From: G963677325 sp963677325
GTDB taxonomy: Bacteria > Bacteroidota > Bacteroidia > Bacteroidales > Prolixibacteraceae
Direction of reading: 5' to 3'
DNA: 64,000 nt
Assembly (NCBI GenBank): GCA_963677325.2
Contig: CAXXGM010000013.1
Coordinates: forward strand, 1 to 64,000
Positions 43,904 to 51,102 of the stretch are shown piece after piece. The position numbers and the translations under genes are program-made. Position 1 is the first letter of the stretch. The number at the start of each line of letters is the position of its first letter. The notes beneath the pieces are model-generated. The model ran no database searches and was not told where the DNA came from. It saw only the letters and a list, made by a program, of their open reading frames with translations.

Positions 43904-43979
43904 AATAAGGTAATAAGGTCGGTTTTGTGGTTATTCTTCCTTGCTACTAAGGTTAAAAGAATAATGCAAATAAGGTTTT
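43904..43979. repeat. Dispersed 'aataagg' repeat, copy D
   Basis: A full copy like that at 25584-25660, including aataaggtaataaggtcgg and gctactaaggttaaaaga. It occupies the 266-bp gap between wza and wzz, along with a ttcacacaaatg motif near 43856. Confidence 0.7.
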
Positions 43980-43999
43980 CCCAAATTCTCCATTCTCCA

Positions 44000-46435
44000 T
44001 TATTTAATAATATTCGCCAGCGTCACAATCGATACCGCCATGGAGCTCATCAGTCCGGCCATAGAGATCCACTTCATCGCATCATCAGCGCCTTTTTTCT
44101 CCGGTTTCTCGGGAACGATAATTTCACTTCCCGGCGTGATTTTCGGATTCCGGTGGAAAAGCCAGCCCTTGGTTGAGGCGCTTGTCCCATTCGGATAAAT
44201 TATATAGGACTTGGATTTTTTGGCGTTTGGAGAATACCCTCCTGCCCTGTCAATATATGTCTTGATGCTCAATCTTTTCTCATAAGTGACCGCCAAAGGA
44301 TTCAACACACTTCCCGAGATTTTAATGGTTTGAAGAACCTTAGGAATATTAATGATATCGCCGGGTTGAACTAACAAATCAGTAACACTGCCTGGATTTT
44401 GAAGAATCCGGTCCATCTCTATACCAACTGCATACACTTGTTTATTTTCTTTTAAACTGTCAGTTGAAAGTGAATCCTTCATCATCTGTTTTAATTGCTT
44501 TTTCTTTCCCAGTTCAGCTTCCGAAAGTTCCCGTGTCCTCATCAGGGTTGCACCATTGACGTATGCTCCGGGTACCAGTCCACCGGCCCTTCTGATGATG
44601 TCAGAAATCCGCTCATTTTTATTTGAAATACTGTATGTACCTGCGTAGGTTACCTCACCGTTTATCATGACGGTTCCCTGGTCACGGAAACCGGGCGCCC
44701 TGCGAACATAGATCTCATCAAAAGGAGCCAGTTTAAAGGCAGCATCCTTTGGTGTCAGTTTCAAATCCCTGGTAAGACCAAACTGATGAACTTCGTTTAT
44801 CTTGTCAGTCACTTTTGAAACCTCATCATAACTGAGCCTCCTGGTTAGTTCCACAAAAGCGACATCCGCATCTTCCTTGAAACCGCCCGCCCGGAAGATC
44901 AGGTCGCCAAGTGTCATGTTTTCCTGGTAATCGAATTGTTTGGGATTCAAAACTTCCCCCACTATATTCACCTTACGCTCTTCGCGCATATCGAAAATGG
45001 AACTAACCGTCACCGCATCCTCTTTTTTAAGCAACATATCATTTTTGCCCTCAATCACCTCTTTCAAATCAAATGAGATGTTTTCAGGAGTATGGTCTTC
45101 TTTCAAACGGCTGATTAGACCCCGGTTCATAAAGGCATCTTCTTTTAATCCGTCGGCCTTTCTGATCAGGTCGGATAGCTTCATTCCCTGTGCAAGCTCA
45201 TAATTTCCAGGATGTAAAACCGATCCTCTAATTGAAACCCTATTGGTGAATCGATTAAGTAATAAATCTGCCTGGATGGAATCGCCATTCTCAAGAGCAA
45301 AGGACTTGAACTCGGATTCAGCTACATCACGCACCTCACGTTCCCGCTGATTGCTTCTCACAAGGAATAATCTGCTTTTATAAGCCATCTCCGAAAAACC
45401 CCCGGCAAAACGCAGCAGATCGCTCATCTTTTCACCAGTTTTCATTTCAAAATATCCCGGACGTTTGATCTGGCCTGCTATCTGTACCACCGCCTTTGAG
45501 GTCGGGACAAAAAGAATGTCCTGATCCCTGAGCTGCACATTGGAGGCCGGATTAGCATTAATCAGAAAATCGTAAACATCCAGGGTGTCTTTTACTACCC
45601 CGTCACGGATAAGCCGGATCTCCCGAAAAGAACCATTTTCATTAGGCCCCCCGGAAAGATAGAGTACATTAAAGGCTGAAGCAGTGGAAGGAACGGTATA
45701 GGTTCCTGGCGCATTGATATCACCAAGAACATTTACTTTGATGGAACGAAGTCCGCCAAGGCTGACTTCACACCAGGTATTGGGATAGGCGCCTGCCATA
45801 CCGCTGTAAATGGAAGTAAGGCGGTTCTTAATCAATATCTGCGCCTTTTCGAAAGTAATTCCCGAAAGGTAAACGGGACCTACATCCGGAATGGTGATTG
45901 AACCATTTTGATCAATCGGGAGCGAAAGATGGGATTGCGATGCGCCCCAAACAGTAATTGAAAGCTGGTCACCCACACCAAGAGTATAACTTTTTGGGGT
46001 AGGTATATTGGTCGAAGGCTCAAAGGTCAGATTTGTGGAATTAAAGATATTGAACCCAAACATCCTCTTATTTTTCTCTGTGGCCTCAATCCTGGCTTTC
46101 CGGGAGATGTTCTGACTTTTCAGAGTACCTGTTTTAAATGAGGTAGCTGTATTAGCATCCGTATTCTCCGAATCTGTGCCCATCTGGCGCTGCTGAATTC
46201 TTGTCATCAACTCATCAATTTGTGTCTGGGTGGCTCCCTGGGCTTTAGCCAGGGCAATGGCCTGATCCTGAGATAATCCCCGGGATTGAATTTCCCTGAT
46301 GATCCGGTCAATTTGTGAATCGCTCAGCTCATTCACGTTTACCGAAGCCGGATTTATTGGATTCTGTCCCCTGACAGGACTCCAAATTCCAGGTAATGAA
46401 AAAAGAAGTATGAGTATTAAATAATGTAATTTCAT
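44000..46435 (-). CDS. wza: Polysaccharide export protein with SLBB repeats (Wza-type)
   Basis: An 811-residue secreted protein. The signal peptide is MKLHYLILILLFSLPGIWSP. A Q-rich helical stretch (QIDRIIREIQSRGLSQDQAI) follows. A Poly_export domain starts at about residue 150 (SYTLGVGDQLSITVWGASQS). Then come several SLBB domains with repeated words such as VNVLGDINAPGTYTVPSTAS, VQIAGQIKRPGYFEMKTGEK and VNIVGEVLNPKQFDYQENMT. It is much longer than E. coli Wza, as usual for Bacteroidota export proteins. It forms the outer-membrane or periplasmic channel, and it is the only Wza in the window although two capsule systems are present. Confidence 0.9.
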   Translation of the reverse strand: MKLHYLILILLFSLPGIWSPVRGQNPINPASVNVNELSDSQIDRIIREIQSRGLSQDQAIALAKAQGATQTQIDELMTRIQQRQMGTDSENTDANTATSFKTGTLKSQNISRKARIEATEKNKRMFGFNIFNSTNLTFEPSTNIPTPKSYTLGVGDQLSITVWGASQSHLSLPIDQNGSITIPDVGPVYLSGITFEKAQILIKNRLTSIYSGMAGAYPNTWCEVSLGGLRSIKVNVLGDINAPGTYTVPSTASAFNVLYLSGGPNENGSFREIRLIRDGVVKDTLDVYDFLINANPASNVQLRDQDILFVPTSKAVVQIAGQIKRPGYFEMKTGEKMSDLLRFAGGFSEMAYKSRLFLVRSNQREREVRDVAESEFKSFALENGDSIQADLLLNRFTNRVSIRGSVLHPGNYELAQGMKLSDLIRKADGLKEDAFMNRGLISRLKEDHTPENISFDLKEVIEGKNDMLLKKEDAVTVSSIFDMREERKVNIVGEVLNPKQFDYQENMTLGDLIFRAGGFKEDADVAFVELTRRLSYDEVSKVTDKINEVHQFGLTRDLKLTPKDAAFKLAPFDEIYVRRAPGFRDQGTVMINGEVTYAGTYSISNKNERISDIIRRAGGLVPGAYVNGATLMRTRELSEAELGKKKQLKQMMKDSLSTDSLKENKQVYAVGIEMDRILQNPGSVTDLLVQPGDIINIPKVLQTIKISGSVLNPLAVTYEKRLSIKTYIDRAGGYSPNAKKSKSYIIYPNGTSASTKGWLFHRNPKITPGSEIIVPEKPEKKGADDAMKWISMAGLMSSMAVSIVTLANIIK

Positions 46436-46493
46436 CTTATTTTTTTTTAGCCAATTTCTCTTTAAATTGATTGATTATGCCTTTATACACCCT

Positions 46494-46528
46494 ATTCTTA
46501 ATCCTTAATTCTTAATTTCCAATCTCTA
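46494..46528. repeat. Degenerate heptanucleotide array (ATTCTTA)x5
   Basis: Units ATTCTTA, ATCCTTA, ATTCTTA, ATTTCCA, ATCTCTA. The final unit carries the stop codon (46526-46528) of the regulator-like gene. Confidence 0.6.
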
Positions 46529-47056
46529 CTCCGCTGCCCAAAGCAGCAACCCCGCATTTTGATTACTGAAATAATCAGCTTTCTCTTCCGGTAAAATAGT
46601 TTTAAACCTGATTTTATGAGTGATTACTTTTTCGGCTTTCCCGATCAGATGAGTCAATCCTGTCAGATTAATTTCCCTGCCGATTAAAAGCAGATCGACA
46701 AATTTATTGTCCCTGCCTTCTGCAAAATCTCCAGTGACCCAGGCTTCATGAAGATTTCCCATCTGCTGAATCAGCTGTTCAATAGCAAGATCAATTCCTA
46801 CATATTTCAGGACGATACTATGGATATCTTTTGTCAGTGGATGATTCCCATTGGCTTTATATATCTTCTTGTTTCCGATTAAAAAGGATACGAGCAACCC
46901 GGCTTTCTCAAACCTGTTTAATTCAAGCCGTATTGAATTGGAGGATTCCTTAAATTCCTCGGCCAAACCACGAAGATATCCATGATTTGACTGATTCAGA
47001 AAAAATCGAACCAATAATTTTACCCGGGTTTGAGAAGTGATCAGGGATTCAAGCAC
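46526..47056 (-). CDS. Winged-helix protein with a degenerate nucleotidyltransferase-like domain
   Basis: A 176-residue protein. Residues 1-75 look like an ArsR-type winged helix (TSQTRVKLLVRFFLNQSNHG; LAEEFKESSNSIRLELNRFE; LLVSFLIGNKKIYKAN). The second part contains WVTGDFAEGRDNKFVDLLLI, which resembles the GSFARGxxxxxSDIDLLVI core of minimal nucleotidyltransferases but lacks the normal GS and DxD residues, so it is probably inactive. Located upstream of the Wza gene, it may regulate the locus. This is a structural guess. Confidence 0.7.
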   Translation of the reverse strand: MLESLITSQTRVKLLVRFFLNQSNHGYLRGLAEEFKESSNSIRLELNRFEKAGLLVSFLIGNKKIYKANGNHPLTKDIHSIVLKYVGIDLAIEQLIQQMGNLHEAWVTGDFAEGRDNKFVDLLLIGREINLTGLTHLIGKAEKVITHKIRFKTILPEEKADYFSNQNAGLLLWAAE

Positions 47057-47216
47057 AGTAATTTAAGTATCAGAAATACAGAAAAATAATTAATGAAGAT
47101 ATAGTGATTTTTTACAGCTCCGCCTCGTCAGTCACATGGTGACCAATGGCTTTTGGTAATTAGTTTGCTCCAAAGTGGCAATTTTAGTTTAGTCCGGGAG
47201 CCTCACCAACGAGTCA

Positions 47217-47237
47217 CAAATTTACTCGTTTGAGTAA
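47217..47237 (-). promoter_or_regulatory. Possible -7 box overlapping dyad symmetry (regulator/wza operon)
   Basis: On the minus strand 47217-47224 reads TAAATTTG, a match to the Bacteroidota TAnnTTTG -7 box. A -33 TTTG at normal spacing is not evident. The sequence next to it, ttactcgtttgagtaa (47222-47237), is a perfect 6-bp dyad, and cgagt/actcg words face each other at 47210-47228. Binding by the winged-helix protein is possible but unproven. Confidence 0.35.
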
Positions 47238-47453
47238 TACGGCATACATAAAATGTAAAAAAAAATCAAAATTTATTAAAAAACTGAGAATTAAAAATTT
47301 AAGTCCTCATTCTTTATTAAAGCCGCTGTTTTTCTCCGGAATTCAAGTAAAGAATATAAAAAATGCCTTTATATTCTTCCTGCTTCTAAAATATCGAAGC
47401 TGAATAATACATCTTTCTTCACAATCTAAACAGACTCGAATGACATCGAAATA

Positions 47454-47578
47454 AATGACGTTTAATGACGTCGTGACATATGACCTTTAATGACAGCGCA
47501 GCCTATGACCATTCATGACAGCTAAGCCAATGACCACTAATGACAAAGCATCCAATGCCCATCAATGACAGCGCAGCC
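47454..47578. repeat. 25-bp tandem repeat, five degenerate units
   Basis: Units start at 47454, 47479, 47504, 47529 and 47554. Each has an A/TATGACC-type start, a central TTAATGACA-like word and mostly an agcgcagcc-like end. The first unit is the most diverged. There is no spacer-repeat structure as in CRISPR. Confidence 0.8.
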
Positions 47579-47588
47579 CAAGTTTCAT

Positions 47589-48137
47589 TCAAAAAGGAAT
47601 CTCTATCTCTTCCAGGCGCTTTAGCTTCTTATCCTTTTCGGAAAGGATGATTTCCTCAGCGGTTAATTTCCAGTCAATACCTAATCGTTCATCATTCCAA
47701 AAAATGCCGGAATCATGCGTAGGAGAATAGAAGTTGTCCACTTTGTAAGAGAAAATAGCTTCCGGACTCAACACAACAAATCCATGAGCGAAACCCTTGG
47801 GAATGAAGAGTTGCCGTTTATCGTCTGAAGAAAGTTCGATCGTAAGATGTTTTCCAAAAGTCGGGGAATCGATACGCAAATCAACTGCTACATCAAGGAT
47901 TTTACCCACAATACACCGTACCAGTTTTGATTGTGTAAAAGGAGGATTTTGAAAATGCAACCCTCTTAAAACTCCGAATGTCGATTTCGATTCATTATCC
48001 TGAACAAAATCAACCGGACCGATATGACTCTCAAGATCCTTTTGATTGAAGGATTCGAAAAAATATCCACGGTCATCTTTAAAAACTTTGGGTTCAATGA
48101 TAATTAGTCCTGATATCTCAGTCTTGATGAAATTCAT
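47589..48137 (-). CDS. rmlC: dTDP-4-dehydrorhamnose 3,5-epimerase
   Basis: A 182-residue cupin of the RmlC family. Landmarks are EPKVFKDDRGYFFESFNQ, GVLRGLHFQNPP with the catalytic His, KLVRCIVGKILDVAVDLR, and FIPKGFAHGFVVLSPEAIF. It converts dTDP-4-keto-6-deoxyglucose to the L-lyxo form on the way to dTDP-L-rhamnose. It comes 59 bp after rmlA. RmlB and RmlD are not in the window. Confidence 0.93.
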   Translation of the reverse strand: MNFIKTEISGLIIIEPKVFKDDRGYFFESFNQKDLESHIGPVDFVQDNESKSTFGVLRGLHFQNPPFTQSKLVRCIVGKILDVAVDLRIDSPTFGKHLTIELSSDDKRQLFIPKGFAHGFVVLSPEAIFSYKVDNFYSPTHDSGIFWNDERLGIDWKLTAEEIILSEKDKKLKRLEEIEIPF

Positions 48138-48196
48138 TTATCTAAGTGATCTCTTTAATGTTATTAGACCATTTTAAAATTTAATTGTTTCAATAC

Positions 48197-49081
48197 CTAA
48201 CCATTAAATGGTCTTAAAACTGATAAAAGGTATTGACCGTATTGATTTTTTTTGAGACTCTCCCCGATATTAAGAACCTGTTCTCCTGAAATCCAACCTC
48301 TCTGATAGGCAATTTCTTCGAGACAAGCAACTTTTAAGCCTGTTCGGTTCTCAATGGTTTGGATAAACTGACCAGCTTCAAGCAAGGACTCATGAGTGCC
48401 CGTATCGAGCCATGCATAACCTCGCCCCATAAGCTTGACTTTTAGCACACCATCGTTCAGGTATTGTTGATTAACAGTGGTTATCTCAAGCTCACCCCTT
48501 GCTGATGGCTTGATATTTTTGGCTATTTCTATGACAGAATTCGGGTAAAAATATAATCCCACAACCGCATAGTTTGATTTTGGAGACACCGGTTTTTCTT
48601 CGATGGAAGTTACATTATCCTTCCCGTCAAAAGTACAAACTCCATAACGTTCCGGATCTTTAACCCAATAACCAAAGACTGTAGCCTTTCCACTTTCCTC
48701 AACTCCCGCAACAGCATTGGAAAGAAGGTCTGTAAAACCATGTCCATAAAAAATGTTATCGCCCAAAACCAGACAAACCGAATCATTGCCAATAAATTCT
48801 TCACCAAGAATAAAGGCCTGGGCTAATCCCTCCGGTTGAGGCTGAATTTTATATTGAAGATTTACTCCCCATTGGTGACCGTTCTGAAGCAGCTTCATGA
48901 AATTACATTGATCCTCAGGTGTGGTGATAATGAGAATTTCTCTGATTCCGGCCAGCATGAGTACAGACAAGGGATAATAGATCATCGGCTTATCATAAAC
49001 CGGGAGTAACTGTTTTGATGTTCCAAGGGTAATCGGATGAAGTCTTGAACCTGATCCCCCTGCAAGAATGATACCTTTCAT
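48197..49081 (-). CDS. rmlA: Glucose-1-phosphate thymidylyltransferase
   Basis: A 294-residue nucleotidyltransferase. MKGIILAGGSGSRLHPITLG has the GxGxRL-x-P loop, and KQLLPVYDKPMIYYPLSVLM, VLGDNIFYGHGF and YAWLDTGTHESLLEA match RmlA nearly residue by residue. It makes dTDP-glucose, the precursor both for rhamnose and for the dTDP-Fuc4N route that WecE uses. Second gene of the predicted operon. Confidence 0.95.
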   Translation of the reverse strand: MKGIILAGGSGSRLHPITLGTSKQLLPVYDKPMIYYPLSVLMLAGIREILIITTPEDQCNFMKLLQNGHQWGVNLQYKIQPQPEGLAQAFILGEEFIGNDSVCLVLGDNIFYGHGFTDLLSNAVAGVEESGKATVFGYWVKDPERYGVCTFDGKDNVTSIEEKPVSPKSNYAVVGLYFYPNSVIEIAKNIKPSARGELEITTVNQQYLNDGVLKVKLMGRGYAWLDTGTHESLLEAGQFIQTIENRTGLKVACLEEIAYQRGWISGEQVLNIGESLKKNQYGQYLLSVLRPFNG

Positions 49082-49096
49082 CTGTTTATAATTTTT

Positions 49097-49175
49097 TGTA
49101 GAGACGCGATTTATCGCGTCTTAATGGCGATTTATCGCGTCTTAATAATGAGACGCGATAAATCGCGTCTCTACA
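49097..49175. repeat. Perfect 25-bp inverted repeat with third internal half-copy
   Basis: 49097-49121 and 49151-49175 are exact reverse complements, and each is itself nearly palindromic (gacgcgatttatcgcgtc). A further gcgatttatcgcgtctt copy lies between them at 49128-49143. In the RNA from the leftward operon it could form alternative hairpins just after the antiterminator gene. Confidence 0.88.
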
Positions 49176-49199
49176 GGCATCAAAATTAAACAATAAATA

Positions 49200-49724
49200 T
49201 TATACTCTTACCGAATATGGCATAAGAGTTTTCTCGGGGGCCTCTACCAATACCGTATATCCCAATGGATCAATTCTCAATGCAACTTTATTTTTCCCCT
49301 TGAATTCAATGAGTTCTCCAATGACCCCACACAAAGGTCCGGCCACCACCTCAACCATTTGACCAGGTTTAAACTCTTCAAAAGTTATCTCAAGCTCCAG
49401 CTCGCTTTGTCCAAGCATTCGTTTTAACGTCAAAATGTCTTGATCCCTGATAATTGCAGCTCTCCCCTGAAAAAAAATATAGCAGACAACATTCATTGTT
49501 CGAAGAACGACTTCGTATTCCTTTCGGCTGATATGTACAAATACATATCCTGAAATCAACGGCATCTCCACCCATTTCTTCCGGTCACTCCAAATCCTTA
49601 ACCGCCGTTGAAGAGGCAAATAAGAATCAATTCCCTGATCGAAAAGATCAGCATTAACTTTCTTTTCAGTCCTTGATTTGACGCGTATTGCGTACCAGTT
49701 ATATATTAATTCGGTGGTATTCAT
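49200..49724 (-). CDS. NusG-like transcription antiterminator (UpxY/RfaH-type)
   Basis: A 174-residue NusG paralogue. The NGN domain runs from NWYAIRVKSRTEKKVNADLF to about residue 105, with SGYVFVHISRKEYEVVLRTM, and a KOW domain ends the protein (VEVVAGPLCGVIGELIEFKG). In Bacteroides, UpxY proteins of this type are encoded first in capsule operons and prevent premature termination across the long transcript. The position at the head of a ~49-kb leftward gene run fits exactly. A minus-strand TATATTTG box lies at 49743-49750 but too close to the ATG to be convincing. Confidence 0.9.
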   Translation of the reverse strand: MNTTELIYNWYAIRVKSRTEKKVNADLFDQGIDSYLPLQRRLRIWSDRKKWVEMPLISGYVFVHISRKEYEVVLRTMNVVCYIFFQGRAAIIRDQDILTLKRMLGQSELELEITFEEFKPGQMVEVVAGPLCGVIGELIEFKGKNKVALRIDPLGYTVLVEAPEKTLMPYSVRV

Positions 49725-49900
49725 AATTTAAATATGTGGCTGCAAATATATTAAAATCCGGTTTCAACATTAAGCTTTGATTTTTAAAAAGATCTCCCTT
49801 TTATCATTCATCCAATTTAAGAAGTTAAAATTTAAATAGGAATACTTTTAAAATTTTAGAATGCTGAAATTTTTCAGAATTACATAATTTAAAATAATCA

Positions 49901-49931
49901 TTGCACTAACCATTCAAATACATTATTTTTG
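49901..49931 (+). promoter_or_regulatory. Bacteroidota-type promoter for kduI
   Basis: TTG at 49901-49903 (-33 element), 20 bp spacing, and TATTTTTG at 49924-49931 (matches TAnnTTTG -7). The kduI ATG is at 49967, so the leader would be about 30 nt. Confidence 0.6.
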
Positions 49932-49966
49932 CTATACTGGATATTCATTCCATAATAATAAATCAT

Positions 49967-50809
49967 ATGGCCACATTTTATGAAGAACGTTTCGCTACCC
50001 ACCCAGGAGATGCTAAAAATTATGATACGACACGATTGAGGAAAGAGTATCTGATTGAAAATGTCATGGTCCCTGGTGAAATCCATTTAACCTATTCTCA
50101 GTATGACAGATATATAGTAGGTGGTGCAGTACCCCGGAAATTTCCTTTAAATTTGGAATCCATTGACCCTTTAAAATCAGAACATTTTTGTGACAGAAGA
50201 GAAATCGGCATTATCAATGTGGGTGGAAAAGGTACTGTAGTTGTAGATCATACCCGTTATGAACTTAATTATAAGGAAGCTTTGTACATTGGACGTGGAA
50301 GCAAAGAGATTGTATTTGAATCAACCAATGCAGATGTCCCGGCTCATTTTTATATTAATTCTGCACCGGCTCATAAAGAATATCCTGTAAAAAAAGTTAC
50401 GCTACAGGATGCTGAGATTTTAGAAACCGGCAGAACCGAAGAATCAAATGCAAGACGGATTAACAGACTTTTAATTAATACCGTTGTGCAAACCTGTCAG
50501 TTACAGATGGGATTGACAGAATTAAAACCCGGGAGTGTCTGGAATACCATGCCGGCCCATACACACAGCAGAAGAATGGAGGCTTATTTCTATTTCAAAG
50601 TTCCGGAAGGCCAGTCTGTATGTCATTTTATGGGAGAACCCCAGGAAACAAGACACATCTGGATGAAAAATGAGCAGGCCGTTTTATCGCCCTCGTGGTC
50701 AATACATTCAGCGGCCGGTACGAGTAACTATTCTTTCATATGGGGCATGGCCGGTGAGAATTTAAACTTCGGCGATATGGATATTGTCAACCCGGATCAG
50801 CTGAAATAA
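49967..50809 (+). CDS. kduI: 5-dehydro-4-deoxy-D-glucuronate isomerase
   Basis: A 280-residue KduI of normal length. It has the metal-binding histidines in MPAHTHSRRMEAYFYFKVPE, GREIGIINVGGKGTV-like spacing (RREIGIINVGGKGTV), and the C-terminal SWSIHSAAGTSNYSFIWGMA block. The enzyme isomerises the open-chain uronate released from unsaturated pectin or glycosaminoglycan fragments, on the way to KDG. It is monocistronic here; the partner dehydrogenase KduD is not in the window. This is the first rightward gene, diverging from the antiterminator. Confidence 0.95.
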   Translation: MATFYEERFATHPGDAKNYDTTRLRKEYLIENVMVPGEIHLTYSQYDRYIVGGAVPRKFPLNLESIDPLKSEHFCDRREIGIINVGGKGTVVVDHTRYELNYKEALYIGRGSKEIVFESTNADVPAHFYINSAPAHKEYPVKKVTLQDAEILETGRTEESNARRINRLLINTVVQTCQLQMGLTELKPGSVWNTMPAHTHSRRMEAYFYFKVPEGQSVCHFMGEPQETRHIWMKNEQAVLSPSWSIHSAAGTSNYSFIWGMAGENLNFGDMDIVNPDQLK

Positions 50810-51102
50810 ATTACGGGACACGAAAGGACGACTGCACGATGAGACGGCCATTCGAAAGGATGGAACATAGATGAAATGTATGGTGCAGATGGACACCTAT
50901 CAGATTGCACAAATTAACGACTGCCCGCACACAGTCTCCTAAAGCCTAAAGTCTACAGACTAAATCCCTATTCCTCTCTTAAAGTTATCTAAATTTTAAA
51001 TTTAGGATAAAAGAGAACTTAAGACTTCAGGGTGTAAGTAATTTTTCTAATTTAGCAGACTTTACAATAAAATATAAAAGGAAAACAGAAAAGAATTGAC
51101 CC
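50810..51102. other. 293-bp intergenic, no gene
   Basis: I see only short non-coding sequence and, at 50938-50969, a ctaaagcctaaagtctacag stretch of the same heptamer type as at 25712 and 58563. No promoter with both boxes is recognisable before the next gene. Confidence 0.5.

Larger units (their letters stand above)
47057..47588. other. 532-bp gene-free region with promoter-like box, dyad and tandem repeat
   Basis: No convincing gene. Close to the regulator-like gene are a -7-like box and dyad symmetry (see next entries). The middle, 47240-47430, is AT-rich with no structure that I can name. The left end of the rmlC gene borders a 25-bp tandem array. Confidence 0.6.

Noticed and set aside
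47454..47578. CRISPR array
   Set aside because: The 25-bp units are directly adjacent with no spacers and are degenerate; no cas genes are present.
49743..49750. Promoter for the NusG-like gene (minus-strand TATATTTG)
   Set aside because: The box is only about 19 bp from the ATG and has no -33 element at 19-21 bp, so it was not listed as a feature.
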